Assembly (NCBI RefSeq): GCF_019749255.1
Contig: NZ_JACWFH010000031.1
Location: 62,001-126,000 of the forward strand
Reading direction: 5' to 3'
Length of the DNA: 64,000 nt
Origin: Mesobacillus maritimus
GTDB lineage: Bacteria; Bacillota; Bacilli; Bacillales; Cytobacillaceae
In this document: positions 28,223 through 37,502 of the stretch, piece by piece
Layout of the letters: each line of letters starts with the position of its first letter
Position numbering within the stretch: position 1 is the first letter of the stretch
Notes under the pieces: model-generated
Seen by the model: only the letters and a program-made list of their open reading frames with translations
The model's database searches: none
Told to the model about the DNA's origin: nothing
Made by a program: the position numbers and the translations under genes

Positions 28223-28293
28223 AGGCGAAAAATGAAACCTAATCGTTCTTAGAACCGTAATAACAATTATAGAAAAAGAAGGGGGAGAGATAG

Positions 28294-29259
28294 GTGAGCT
28301 TAAGGAAACTATATATAACGACCGGTGCTGTGATTCTTGCTGCGTTGCTTATTCTTGTTGCTATAACAAGCTGGTATACGGTAGATGAATCAGAACAAGC
28401 AGTTATCTTAACATTTGGAGAAGTCGAAGAAGGAATTAGTGAACCAGGTCTTCATTTCAAATTACCTTGGCCGATTCAATCAGTTGAAACCTTATCGAAG
28501 GAAACATTCAGTTTACAATTTGGTTATGAGGAAAAGAATGGAGAGATCCAAGACTTTCCTGATGAAACCAAAATGATTACTGGGGATGAAAATATTGTCC
28601 TTGCAGACCTAGTCGTGCAATGGAAAATTACCGATCCGGAAAAGTACTTATTCAATGCTGATTCTCCAAAAGAAGTTTTATATGATGCAACGTCTGCATC
28701 GGTTAGGAGTATCATCGGAAACTCAAAAATAGACGATGCATTAACATCCGGAAAAGCGGAAATTGAAGCAGAGGTTCGCGACCTTTTGTCTAGTCTGATA
28801 GAAAAATATGATATAGGTGTTTCAATTCTTGCAGTTAAGCTCCAAGATGTCGAACTACCTAATGATGATGTTCGAAAAGCCTTTACAGATGTAACAGATG
28901 CACGTGAAACCATGAATACTAAAATCAATGAAGCAAATAAATACCGAAATCAAAAAGTGAATGAAGCTAAAGGGGAAAAGGATGCTCTCATTTCAAGAGC
29001 AGAAGGGGAAAAAGCTGCTAGAATTGAGAGAGCACGTGGAGACGTTGCGGTATTCAATGCTCTATATGGTGAATATAAAGGGGATCCCGAAATTACAAGA
29101 GAACGTCTAGTGATTGAAACCCTTGAACAGGTACTTCCAGGGGCTGAGATATATATTATGAATGATGATGGCAATACGCTAAAGTATTTCCCGTTACGTC
29201 CACTTGAAGGAGAACAGCCGAAGCCCGCAGTAGAAGGGAGCGAAGAGAACAATGGCTGA
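28294..29259 (+). CDS. hflK: SPFH-domain protein HflK
   Basis: Membrane-anchored SPFH (prohibitin-like) protein. In E. coli HflK and HflC form a large cage around the FtsH protease and modulate it. A signal-anchor (about 7-27) precedes the SPFH domain (about 30-215; SEQAVILTFGEVE, GLHFKLPWPIQSVE) and a charged coiled-coil stretch (about 220-265). The 321-residue protein is shorter than E. coli HflK and lacks its Gly-rich cytosolic N-terminal tail. The GTG follows AAGGGGGAGAG. It overlaps hflC by 8 bp. B. subtilis has no hflKC between phoR and polA. Confidence 0.9.
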   Translation: MSLRKLYITTGAVILAALLILVAITSWYTVDESEQAVILTFGEVEEGISEPGLHFKLPWPIQSVETLSKETFSLQFGYEEKNGEIQDFPDETKMITGDENIVLADLVVQWKITDPEKYLFNADSPKEVLYDATSASVRSIIGNSKIDDALTSGKAEIEAEVRDLLSSLIEKYDIGVSILAVKLQDVELPNDDVRKAFTDVTDARETMNTKINEANKYRNQKVNEAKGEKDALISRAEGEKAARIERARGDVAVFNALYGEYKGDPEITRERLVIETLEQVLPGAEIYIMNDDGNTLKYFPLRPLEGEQPKPAVEGSEENNG

Positions 29260-30187
29260 TGATAATATCATTGATATGAACGAACGCCCAGGAAAAATGA
29301 ATGGGTGGAATAAGTATACAAAGTTTGGTCTTTTTATTGTCCTTTTGCTAGCGTTGTTGATCTTTATTTTTAATAACTTATTTGTCGTCAAAGAGGGAGA
29401 ATATAAGGTCATTCGTCAGTTCGGTGAAGTTGTAAGGATTGAGAGCAGTCCAGGATTGGCTTATAAAATCCCATTTATTCAAAGTGTAACATCGCTACCA
29501 AAATATCAAATGACGTATGACGTCTCTCAAGCGGAAATTAATACGAAGGATAAAAAACGTATTCTAATAGATAATTATGCAGTTTGGAGAATTGAGGATC
29601 CAAAGAAAATGATATCCAATGCTCGTACGCTGGAAGCAGCCGAATCACGGATGGAAGAATTTATCTATTCTGTAACTAGAACGGAACTTGGGCAATTGAA
29701 CTATGATGAAATCATTAATGATGAAAAATCATCAAGGGGTTCCTTGAACGACCGCATTACAGAGCAGGTAAATGAGCTTCTAGTAAAAGATAATTACGGG
29801 ATTAGCGTGACGGACGTTAGGATGAAGCGTACCGACCTGCCTGAAGAAAACGAACTCTCTGTTTTTACTCGTATGATTTCTGAGCGTCACTCAACTGCTC
29901 AAGATTATTTGTCACAAGGTGATGCTAGAAAAAACATTATTGAGGCAGAAACAGATAAAGAAGTAAATGAAATGCTTGCGAAAGCAAAAGCCGATGCAGA
30001 GGAGATTCGAAGTGAGGGTGAAGCAGAAGCAGCTAAGGTCTATAATAATGCCTTTTCAAAAGACCCTGAGTTCTATTCACTTTATCGAACTCTAGAATCT
30101 TACAAGAAAACAATCGGAGAGGATACCGTCATTATCCTTCCATCTGACTCACCATATGCGAGGATTCTAACAGGATATATCGATTAA
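29252..30187 (+). CDS. hflC: SPFH-domain protein HflC
   Basis: Second SPFH subunit, expected to alternate with HflK in an FtsH-associated membrane complex. It has a short cytosolic head (1-25), one membrane segment (about 26-46), an SPFH domain (about 48-225; EGEYKVIRQFGEVVRIE, GLAYKIPFIQSV) and a helical stretch rich in Ala, Glu and Lys (AKADAEEIRSEGEAEAAK, about 245-270). The C-terminus has the family YRTLESYKK segment. It has 311 residues. The start codon lies inside the hflK end, indicating coupling. No ftsH gene is in the window. Confidence 0.9.
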   Translation: MADDNIIDMNERPGKMNGWNKYTKFGLFIVLLLALLIFIFNNLFVVKEGEYKVIRQFGEVVRIESSPGLAYKIPFIQSVTSLPKYQMTYDVSQAEINTKDKKRILIDNYAVWRIEDPKKMISNARTLEAAESRMEEFIYSVTRTELGQLNYDEIINDEKSSRGSLNDRITEQVNELLVKDNYGISVTDVRMKRTDLPEENELSVFTRMISERHSTAQDYLSQGDARKNIIEAETDKEVNEMLAKAKADAEEIRSEGEAEAAKVYNNAFSKDPEFYSLYRTLESYKKTIGEDTVIILPSDSPYARILTGYID

Positions 30188-30220
30188 AAAAATCAAATAG
30201 TACCCTTTTCTTAAGATTGA

Positions 30221-30290
30221 AAGGCCGTTATTTTTCTTTCTATTCTAGCTCATGATAGAATAAAGAAAGAAAATAACGGCCTTCTTTTTT
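30221..30290. terminator. Very long hairpin terminator after hflC
   Basis: A stem of about 27 pairs begins AAGGCCGTTATTTTTC and closes at ATAACGGCCTT around a seven-base loop, then a T-rich tract. It lies between hflC and polA. Confidence 0.92.
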
Positions 30291-30357
30291 GAGGCTCAAG
30301 TGAAGGACACATGATGATTTTCATACCGTTTTGACGGTTAGAGAAGGAGGAGGAATT

Positions 30358-32988
30358 ATGGCCAAGAAGCTGGTCCTTATTGATGGTAACAGCATTGCCT
30401 ATCGCGCTTTTTTTGCGCTTCCATTACTTAATAATGATAAAGGGATACATACGAATGCCGTTTATGGCTTCACGATGATGTTAATGAGGATTCTCGAAGA
30501 CGAGAAGCCTTCACATATTTTAGTTGCATTTGATGCAGGAAAGACAACATTTAGGCACTCAACCTTTACTGAATATAAGGGTGGCAGACAAAAGACACCA
30601 CCTGAGTTATCCGAACAGTTCCCGTTTATTCGTGAATTATTAAAGGCTTATAGCATTCCACAATATGAGCTTGAGAATTATGAAGCGGATGATATTATCG
30701 GCACGATGTCAACTGTTGCAGAGCAAGATGGGTTTGAAGTGAAAATCATTTCAGGGGACAAAGACTTAACCCAACTCAGCTCAGATAAAACGACTGTAAG
30801 CATTACGAAAAAAGGGATTACAGAAATTGAGGAGTATACACCTCAACATATTAAGGAGAAGTACGGTCTGACTGCTGAGCAAATTGTCGATATGAAAGGC
30901 TTGATGGGCGATGCCTCTGACAACATTCCAGGTGTTCCTGGAGTTGGTGAAAAGACCGCCATTAAACTGCTTAAAGAGTTCCACTCGTTGGAAAATTTGT
31001 TAGAGTCGATTGAACAGGTTAGTGGAAAGAAGCTTCAAGAAAAGCTTCAAGAATTCAAGGATCAGGCTGTCATGAGTAAGCAACTAGCAACAATTACAAA
31101 GGAGGCTCCAGTTAAGCTAGAGCTTTCCGAGCTTGAATATGAAGGATTTCAAACAGAAGAGTTAGTGAAACTATTCAAAGAGTTAGGATTTAATTCTTTA
31201 ATAGAAAAAGTCGGTGGTGAAGATGTACCGGAAAGCACTGAACTGATGGATATTGAATTTACCATTCCTGAAGAAATAACGGACGACTTATTTGCTGAGG
31301 ACAATGCCTTTTATGTTGAAATCCTCGAGGATAATTACCATTATGCAGACATTATTGGCTTTTCAATTGCCAATGAAAATGGAAGTTTTTATTTTCCAGC
31401 AGAAAAGGCAATTCAGTCGGAAGTGTTTAAGAAGTGGGCAGAAGATGAAACGAAGAAAAAGGCTGTTTTTGATGCAAAAAGATCAGAGGTCTCGTTACGA
31501 CACCATGGCATTCATCTAGTTGGAGTGGAGTTTGATCTTTTCCTTGCTTCTTATCTGATTAACCCATCAGAGTCAGCTGATGACCTAGCAGCTGTGGCAA
31601 AGCTCCATGGCTACCCTCATGTACAGCCAGACACTGTTGTTTATGGCAAAGGTGCGAAACGAGGAATTCCAGATGAGGCTAACTTGTCTGAACATTTAGC
31701 ACGTAAGGCCGAGGCAATTCTCGAACTAAAAGGGCGACTTGTGAAAGAGCTCCATCAAAACGAACAAGATGAGCTTTTTAATGGCCTTGAAATGCCACTA
31801 TCCCTCGTTTTAGCTGACATGGAATATCAAGGTGTTAAGCTTGATATGGAGCGCCTTACGAATATGGGACTAGAAATCGGGCAGAAGCTAGATGAGCTTG
31901 AAAAAGAAGTATTCCGTCATGCTGGCGAAGCTTTTAATATTAACTCACCTAAACAACTAGGGGTTATTCTATTTGAAAAGCTTGGTCTTCCACCGTTGAA
32001 GAAAACAAAGACGGGTTACTCAACCAGTGCAGATGTCCTAGAACAATTGGCTCCAAAGCACGAGATTATTCAGGAAATCCTTCACTATCGTCAACTTGGC
32101 AAGCTGCAGTCAACGTATATCGAAGGACTACAAAAGGTTGTAAATAAAAAAACGGAAAAGGTTCATACCCGGTTTAACCAAGCACTCACTCAAACAGGCC
32201 GTCTAAGCTCGACAGACCCTAACTTACAAAATATCCCTATTCGTTTAGAGGAAGGAAGAAAAATCCGCCAGGCTTTTGTTCCATCTGAGAAAGGCTGGGT
32301 GATGTTTGCGGCGGACTATTCACAAATTGAATTGAGAGTGCTGGCTCATATAGCTGGGGATGAAAAGCTTATTGAAGCATTCAAAGAAGGCCATGATATC
32401 CATACAAAGACCGCAATGGAAGTTTTCCATGTTGAGGCCGATGAAGTAACAGATAATATGCGACGTCACGCGAAAGCTGTCAATTTTGGAATTGTTTATG
32501 GTATTAGTGATTACGGTTTATCACAAAGTCTCGGAATTACCAGGAAAGAGGCAGGTCAATTTATTGATCGCTATTTAACAAGTTATCCTGGTGTTAAAGA
32601 GTATATGGACGAGATTGTCCTTGATGCTAAAGAAAAGGGATATGTAACAACCCTGCTTCATCGTCGAAGATATTTGCCTGAAATTACAAGCCGTAATTTT
32701 AATATTAGAAGCTTTGCTGAACGGACCGCAATGAACACACCAATCCAAGGGAGCGCGGCTGATATCATAAAGAAAGCGATGATTGAAATGGCGGTTCGTC
32801 TTAAAAAAGAAAAACTTCAATCGCGTTTATTGTTACAGGTACACGATGAACTGATCTTTGAAGCACCGGTAGAAGAAGTAGAAATTTTAAAGAAGATTGT
32901 ACCAGATGTCATGGAGAATGCTGTTGAATTGAAAGTTCCTTTGAAAGTGGATTATGCTTACGGTCCAACCTGGTTTGATGCAAAGTAA
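30358..32988 (+). CDS. polA: DNA polymerase I
   Basis: Repair and Okazaki-fragment maturation polymerase. The N-terminal 5' nuclease (about 1-290; VLIDGNSIAYRAFFALP, GLMGDASDNIPGVPGVG) is followed by a degenerate 3'-5' exonuclease-like domain (about 300-465) without the usual Asp-Thr-Glu motif, as in other Bacillus enzymes, so no proofreading is expected. The polymerase domain (about 470-876) has motif A DYSQIELRV (near 653), the O-helix RRHAKAVNFGIVYG (near 702) and motif C QVHDELIFE (near 827). The ATG at 30358 follows GAAGGAGGAGG and gives 876 residues, the Geobacillus length. Confidence 0.97.
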   Translation: MAKKLVLIDGNSIAYRAFFALPLLNNDKGIHTNAVYGFTMMLMRILEDEKPSHILVAFDAGKTTFRHSTFTEYKGGRQKTPPELSEQFPFIRELLKAYSIPQYELENYEADDIIGTMSTVAEQDGFEVKIISGDKDLTQLSSDKTTVSITKKGITEIEEYTPQHIKEKYGLTAEQIVDMKGLMGDASDNIPGVPGVGEKTAIKLLKEFHSLENLLESIEQVSGKKLQEKLQEFKDQAVMSKQLATITKEAPVKLELSELEYEGFQTEELVKLFKELGFNSLIEKVGGEDVPESTELMDIEFTIPEEITDDLFAEDNAFYVEILEDNYHYADIIGFSIANENGSFYFPAEKAIQSEVFKKWAEDETKKKAVFDAKRSEVSLRHHGIHLVGVEFDLFLASYLINPSESADDLAAVAKLHGYPHVQPDTVVYGKGAKRGIPDEANLSEHLARKAEAILELKGRLVKELHQNEQDELFNGLEMPLSLVLADMEYQGVKLDMERLTNMGLEIGQKLDELEKEVFRHAGEAFNINSPKQLGVILFEKLGLPPLKKTKTGYSTSADVLEQLAPKHEIIQEILHYRQLGKLQSTYIEGLQKVVNKKTEKVHTRFNQALTQTGRLSSTDPNLQNIPIRLEEGRKIRQAFVPSEKGWVMFAADYSQIELRVLAHIAGDEKLIEAFKEGHDIHTKTAMEVFHVEADEVTDNMRRHAKAVNFGIVYGISDYGLSQSLGITRKEAGQFIDRYLTSYPGVKEYMDEIVLDAKEKGYVTTLLHRRRYLPEITSRNFNIRSFAERTAMNTPIQGSAADIIKKAMIEMAVRLKKEKLQSRLLLQVHDELIFEAPVEEVEILKKIVPDVMENAVELKVPLKVDYAYGPTWFDAK

Positions 32989-33006
32989 TAACGGAGGGAA
33001 AATGAC

Positions 33007-33843
33007 TTGCCAGAGCTTCCAGAAGTAGAAACAGTTAGAAAGACATTAGAATCACTCGTGATTGGAAAAGAAATCAGTAAGGTGTCCATTTATTGGCCGA
33101 AAATGGTCAAGCACCCTGTTGAGGTCGAACAGTTTACTGATGCTCTTCATGGACAACATATTTTAGAAATTGGGAGAAGAGGAAAGTTCCTTATTTTCTA
33201 TACTGAGGATTTCGCGATGATTTCCCATCTGAGGATGGAAGGCAAATACGGAGTATATTCTAGTGAATTGCCCGTGGAAAAGCATACACACGCCATTTTT
33301 TCTTTTACTGATGGAAGTGAAATGCGATATAAGGATGTACGGAAATTTGGTACTTTTCATCTTTATCTCAAGGGTTCGGAGTTTAAAGAACCTCCTTTAA
33401 TTGGACTGGGACCGGAGCCATTTTCAGAGGAGTTTACCCTTGACGGATTAAAAGAAAAATTAGCGAAGACATCTCGTAAAATTAAGCCCGCTTTGCTTGA
33501 TCAAAAGGTTCTAGTTGGTCTCGGCAATATCTATGTGGATGAAGCGCTGTTTCGCTCAAATATTCACCCTGAACGAATCGCTTCTTCATTATCTGAGAAA
33601 GAAATCGAGACTCTTCATCAAGAAATCATTCAAACATTAGCTGAGGCGGTCGAAAAAGGCGGCAGTACCATTCGTTCTTATATTAATTCCCAAGGGCAGA
33701 TTGGGATGTTTCAGCTTGAATTATATGTGTATGGACGCCAAAATGAACCTTGTAAAAAATGTGGGACTCTACTGGAAAAAACAGTGGTCGGTGGACGAGG
33801 GACTCATTTTTGTCCAAACTGCCAAAAACTTAATGGAAAGTGA
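33007..33843 (+). CDS. mutM: Formamidopyrimidine-DNA glycosylase
   Basis: Base-excision repair enzyme that removes 8-oxoguanine and formamidopyrimidines and nicks the strand. After initiator removal the catalytic proline is first: PELPEVETV (Pro2, Glu3). The helix-two-turns-helix lies near KIKPALLDQKVLVGLGNIYVDE (quoted only by its core, LVGLGNIYVDEALF), and the C-terminal zinc finger carries CKKCG and CPNCQK. It has 278 residues. The start is TTG behind CGGAGGGA. It follows polA by 18 bp, so the two repair genes form one operon. Confidence 0.96.
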   Translation: MPELPEVETVRKTLESLVIGKEISKVSIYWPKMVKHPVEVEQFTDALHGQHILEIGRRGKFLIFYTEDFAMISHLRMEGKYGVYSSELPVEKHTHAIFSFTDGSEMRYKDVRKFGTFHLYLKGSEFKEPPLIGLGPEPFSEEFTLDGLKEKLAKTSRKIKPALLDQKVLVGLGNIYVDEALFRSNIHPERIASSLSEKEIETLHQEIIQTLAEAVEKGGSTIRSYINSQGQIGMFQLELYVYGRQNEPCKKCGTLLEKTVVGGRGTHFCPNCQKLNGK

Positions 33844-33957
33844 CTTATCTTATTATAGGGGTGTTTTTTTTGTAACGTCCCATATTCAGTTTAAGTTTAA
33901 CCTTGGATTAGCCTACTCCATATACTAAGGTAGCGATTGACAGGAGGAGGCTTTTCC

Positions 33958-34593
33958 ATGGTTCAGATTGTCTCATTACTTTTGCTTGCTTTCGCTGTCA
34001 GTCTTGACAGTTTTAGTGTAGGATTTACTTATGGATTAAGAAACGTGAAGATTCCTTTAAAGTCAATTATCACCATTGCCATATGTTCCGCTGGTGTCTT
34101 GATTGTGGCTATGACGATTGGTGAAGCTCTAGGGGAGGTTCTCCCAGAAGAAATAGCAGGGAAGCTTGGCGGTTTTATTTTAATCCTGCTGGGTGCGTGG
34201 ATTTTATATCAATTCTTTCGCCCAGAACAAATAGAATCACCAGATGACGATGAGAAAACTTTAATTAATTTGGAGATTCAATCTCTGGGAATCGTCATCA
34301 ATATTTTGAAAAAGCCGATGTCAGCCGACTTCGACCGTTCGGGGACGATAACTGGAATTGAAGCCCTTATGCTTGGGATGGCTTTATCATTGGACGCGTT
34401 TGGAGCCGGAATAGGAGCAGCAATGCTCGGTTTTTCTCCTTTTGCCCTTGCGGTAGCGGCAGCTGTGATGAGTTCTACCTTTGTGTTCGCGGGGATGAGA
34501 GCGGGAATCTTTTTATCAGGGTATAGCTGGGTACAGAAAATTAGTTTTCTACCTGGACTGCTGTTAATAATTGTTGGAATTTTTAAACTCTAG
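33958..34593 (+). CDS. ytaF: Sporulation membrane protein YtaF
   Basis: Polytopic membrane protein of 211 residues in the MntP/YtaF superfamily. Six hydrophobic segments form two similar halves, each starting with a LDSFSVG- or LDAFGAG-type motif (ALSLDAFGAGIGAAML in the second). The MntP relatives export manganese; the YtaF branch is annotated as sporulation-linked and its substrate is unknown. The ATG at 33958 follows AGGAGGAGG; the TTG at 33937 would place that site inside the gene. It sits between mutM and coaE as in B. subtilis. Confidence 0.86.
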   Translation: MVQIVSLLLLAFAVSLDSFSVGFTYGLRNVKIPLKSIITIAICSAGVLIVAMTIGEALGEVLPEEIAGKLGGFILILLGAWILYQFFRPEQIESPDDDEKTLINLEIQSLGIVINILKKPMSADFDRSGTITGIEALMLGMALSLDAFGAGIGAAMLGFSPFALAVAAAVMSSTFVFAGMRAGIFLSGYSWVQKISFLPGLLLIIVGIFKL

Positions 34594-34613
34594 ACTAGAA
34601 AGGACTTTAAAAT

Positions 34614-35210
34614 ATGTCGTTAACAATCGGATTAACTGGTGGTATTGCAAGTGGAAAAAGCACGGTGTCAAAGATGCTGACAGATATGGGAATTCCAGTC
34701 ATTGATGCAGACATCGAAGCTAGGCTTGCAGTTGAAAAAGGAGAAGCAGCTTATAATGACATTGTCCGTTATTTTGGGGATGAAATCCTCAACCAAGATG
34801 GGAACATAAACAGAGAAAAGCTTGGCTCAATCGTCTTCCGTGATGAAGAAAAGCGAAAGGCCCTAAACTCTTTCGTGCATCCTGCGGTACGCAAGAGGAT
34901 GCTTTCTAAGGCTGAAAAAGCGAAACAGAACGGTGAAATAGCGATTGTTCTTGATATCCCTCTTTTAATTGAAGGGAACCTACAATATATGGCTGATAAA
35001 ATTTTACTTGTTTACGTAAATGAAGAAACACAGCTTCAGAGATTAATGGAACGTAATCAATATAGTGAAGAAGAAGCGCTAGCGAGGATTAAATCGCAAA
35101 TGCCTATTGGAGAAAAAGTTCAACATGCCGATAAGGTTATTGATAATAATGGAACGATTGCCGAAACAAAGCAACAATTAGAAGAGATATTAGCGCAATG
35201 GGGAATTTAA
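34614..35210 (+). CDS. coaE: Dephospho-CoA kinase
   Basis: Last step of coenzyme A synthesis: ATP-dependent phosphorylation of dephospho-CoA. The P-loop is GLTGGIASGKST (residues 6-17), followed by PVIDADIEAR and the lid region YSEEEALARIKSQMP. It has 198 residues. The ATG lies 20 bp after ytaF, with AAAGGA upstream. It ends the polA-mutM-ytaF-coaE group at a strong terminator. Confidence 0.95.
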   Translation: MSLTIGLTGGIASGKSTVSKMLTDMGIPVIDADIEARLAVEKGEAAYNDIVRYFGDEILNQDGNINREKLGSIVFRDEEKRKALNSFVHPAVRKRMLSKAEKAKQNGEIAIVLDIPLLIEGNLQYMADKILLVYVNEETQLQRLMERNQYSEEEALARIKSQMPIGEKVQHADKVIDNNGTIAETKQQLEEILAQWGI

Positions 35211-35238
35211 GGAAACCTAAATAGGTTTCCTTTTTTTT
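35211..35238 (+). terminator. polA-coaE operon terminator
   Basis: GGAAACCT pairs with AGGTTTCC across four bases, with eight T residues following, directly after the coaE stop. In the next 150 bp I see no feature. Confidence 0.93.
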
Positions 35239-35411
35239 ATATGTGTAGAAGCTAAGTGCCTGGTACAAGAAATCAACAGCAAGGGCTTATGAAAAAAATG
35301 GAGCATCCCCCCAGGTAATTCTACTTTGTTTTCTTATTTTCTAAGGAATACTTTTAAGAGTTATATGATATTTTAAAATGTACGCTTTTAATTATCACAA
35401 AAAGAAATAAA

Positions 35412-35455
35412 TATGTTATACTATTAGCAAATAAGGGGTATTAAAGTATAACATT
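35412..35455. promoter_or_regulatory. gapB promoter region with two CcpN-type sites
   Basis: TATGTTATACT (35412-35422) fits the CcpN consensus TRTGHYATAYW at every position and contains the candidate -10 TATACT. On the other strand AATGTTATACT (35445-35455) matches except at the first base. In B. subtilis CcpN represses gapB during glycolytic growth from two such sites. The -35 (TTATCA, 35392-35397) is poorly spaced. Confidence 0.72.
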
Positions 35456-35475
35456 AATGTGGAAGGAGCCGTAGA

Positions 35476-36507
35476 ATGAAGGCTAAAATTGCAATTAATG
35501 GTTTCGGGAGAATTGGAAGAATGGTGTTTAGGAAGGCCGTTCTTGATCATAATCTAGAAGTTGTGGCGGTTAATGCCAGCTATCCGGCAGAAACATTGGC
35601 GCACTTAATTAAATATGATTCTAATCACGGGAAATTTGAAGCAGATGTAAAAGCAGAAGACGATGCATTAATCGTTAATGGCAAGCGAATTAAGCTCTTA
35701 AGCAACCGTAATCCAGAACTATTACCTTGGAAAGAATTAGAGATTGATATAGTCATAGAAGCTACAGGTAAATTTAATTCCAGAGATAAAGCAAGCCTAC
35801 ATCTTGACGCGGGAGCTAAAAAGGTCATCTTAACAGCACCTGGGAAAAATGAGGATATTACGATTGTAATGGGGGTAAATGAAGGGGAGTTAAATCTTGA
35901 AAAACATGATGTGATTTCAAATGCATCCTGTACAACAAATTGTCTAGCGCCAGTTGCCAAGGTATTAGATTCCGAATTCGGCATTGAAAATGGCTTAATG
36001 ACCACCATACATTCCTATACGAATGATCAAAAGAACATCGATAATCCGCATAAGGATTTGCGCCGCGCTCGATCGTGTGGCCAGTCGATTATTCCAACAT
36101 CGACAGGTGCAGCTAAAGCGCTTTCGCTTGTTCTTCCGCAATTAAAGGGAAAACTCCATGGGATGGCTTTAAGAGTCCCAACTCCAAATGTTTCCCTTGT
36201 TGATCTTGTGGTTGATTTAAAGCGAGAAGTTACGATAGATGAGATCAATGAAGCATTTGTGTGTGCCTCACGAGGATCATTAAAAGGCATTCTTGAATTT
36301 ACAGATGAACCACTTGTTTCCATTGATTTTAATACAAATGACCACTCCGCAATAATTGATGGACTTTCAACGATGGTGATAGGTGCCAATAAAGTAAAGG
36401 TACTAGCATGGTACGACAATGAATGGGGTTATTCTTGCCGAGTGGTTGACCTTGCAAACTACGTTGCTAAAGAGTTACATCAATCATCAAAAATGAAAGT
36501 CAGCTGA
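35476..36507 (+). CDS. gapB: Gluconeogenic glyceraldehyde-3-phosphate dehydrogenase GapB
   Basis: NADP-preferring dehydrogenase working mainly in the gluconeogenic direction. The Rossmann start is [14 protein letters not shown]. The segment [13 protein letters not shown] (33-45) is characteristic of GapB rather than glycolytic GapA, which has an Asp there for NAD. The catalytic Cys152 is in [12 protein letters not shown]. It has 343 residues. The ATG follows GGAAGGAG. CcpN-type sites overlap its promoter. In B. subtilis speD follows; here no speD is found before nrdR. Confidence 0.95.
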   Translation: MKAKIAINGFGRIGRMVFRKAVLDHNLEVVAVNASYPAETLAHLIKYDSNHGKFEADVKAEDDALIVNGKRIKLLSNRNPELLPWKELEIDIVIEATGKFNSRDKASLHLDAGAKKVILTAPGKNEDITIVMGVNEGELNLEKHDVISNASCTTNCLAPVAKVLDSEFGIENGLMTTIHSYTNDQKNIDNPHKDLRRARSCGQSIIPTSTGAAKALSLVLPQLKGKLHGMALRVPTPNVSLVDLVVDLKREVTIDEINEAFVCASRGSLKGILEFTDEPLVSIDFNTNDHSAIIDGLSTMVIGANKVKVLAWYDNEWGYSCRVVDLANYVAKELHQSSKMKVS

Positions 36508-36531
36508 ACCTTAATTGGGTTTACAAGAGAG

Positions 36532-36560
36532 GCCTGCCAACAAATGTGGCAGGCTTTTTC
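36532..36560 (+). terminator. gapB terminator
   Basis: GCCTGCCA pairs with TGGCAGGC over a seven-base loop and is followed by five T residues. Confidence 0.92.
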
Positions 36561-36717
36561 CCTTGTGGAAGGCACCTATTATCTTATAAAAATCCCTAGC
36601 TAATTGTGCTTATTTACAGGGTGAAAATAAAAATACGGCGTGAATGATGTGTTTCCTCAGTTGCCAATACATTCAAAGTATACTAGTCATGTGAACTTAA
36701 TCATTAAGGGGAAGATT

Positions 36718-36860
36718 AACTACCTAAAGGGGTAGGATTCTCTCTGGACTAACCTTCCACGGTGGGAGGGAACCTGTATAAATAAAGCAGAATCAGGTGA
36801 ATGCACGATAATAGATATAAAATAGCTTAGAGGTGGAGGTGCACACCTCCTAAGTAAGGT
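36718..36860 (+). ncRNA. Candidate structured RNA or leader upstream of nrdR
   Basis: No ORF fits this part of the 480-bp gap. Several helices can be drawn: CTACC/GGTAG (36720-36735), a long-range AGG-TTC/GAA-CCT pair (36734-36740 with 36770-36775) enclosing CCTTCC/GGGAGG (36753-36769), and GGAGGTG/CACCTCC (36835-36850) extended by CTTA/TAAG. The last helix lacks a T run. I cannot match it to a known riboswitch class. A -10-like TATAAT at 36929 lies downstream, so the RNA may be separate from the nrdR mRNA. Confidence 0.35.
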
Positions 36861-36986
36861 AAACCTTGATACAACTTATCCAAGAAATCGAATAAATGAG
36901 TTGTACAGACATTTTCCTTCTTTTAAGATATAATTAAAGCATAATGATACGTGATTACATATTTGAAATCCGGAGTTGAGATTGGT

Positions 36987-37448
36987 ATGAAATGTCCAGC
37001 CTGCCACAATAATAATAGTCGTGTCCTTGATTCCCGTCCGGTTGACGAGGGGAAGTCCATTCGTCGACGAAGGGAATGCGAAGCTTGTTCATATCGATTT
37101 ACTACCTTTGAAAAAGTAGAGGAATCCCCATTGATTGTCGTCAAAAAAGAGGGAACTCGAGAAGAATTTAATAGAGACAAGCTATTAAGAGGATTAATCA
37201 AAGCCTGTGAAAAGCGCCCTGTTGCTTTAAAACAATTGGAAGACCTTGTTTCAGAGGTTGAAAAAGAACTTCGGAGCAATGGAGTTTCAGAGGTGAAAAG
37301 TGAACTAGTTGGAGAAATGGTAATGGATCGGTTAGCTAAAGTGGATGAGGTAGCCTATGTCAGATTTGCATCCGTTTACCGTCAATTTAAAGATATCAAT
37401 GTCTTTATAGATGAGTTGAAGGAACTCATTAAGAAAGAACAGTCATAA
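36987..37448 (+). CDS. nrdR: Transcriptional repressor NrdR
   Basis: Zinc-ribbon and ATP-cone repressor of ribonucleotide reductase genes, sensing ATP/dATP. The zinc ribbon has Cys3, Cys6, Cys31 and Cys34 ([14 protein letters not shown]). The ATP-cone (about 49-139) contains [19 protein letters not shown]. It has 153 residues. I chose the ATG at 36987; the longer frame from 36951 adds residues not seen in the family. The ribosome-binding site is modest. It is followed by dnaB after 54 bp, as in B. subtilis. Confidence 0.94.
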   Translation: MKCPACHNNNSRVLDSRPVDEGKSIRRRRECEACSYRFTTFEKVEESPLIVVKKEGTREEFNRDKLLRGLIKACEKRPVALKQLEDLVSEVEKELRSNGVSEVKSELVGEMVMDRLAKVDEVAYVRFASVYRQFKDINVFIDELKELIKKEQS

Positions 37449-37502
37449 CCTGAGCTGGAGGGGAATCCTTGGCTCTTTTTTTATCATCAGGGAGGGATGG
37501 AT

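Noticed and set aside
36718-36860. Guanidine (ykkC) riboswitch
   Set aside because: A few short words (CTCTGGACT, ACGGTGGGA) look similar, but the conserved order of motifs is not met.
36508-36986. A hidden or decayed speD gene between gapB and nrdR
   Set aside because: No frame shows S-adenosylmethionine decarboxylase motifs and no long ORF exists; it appears absent, not broken.
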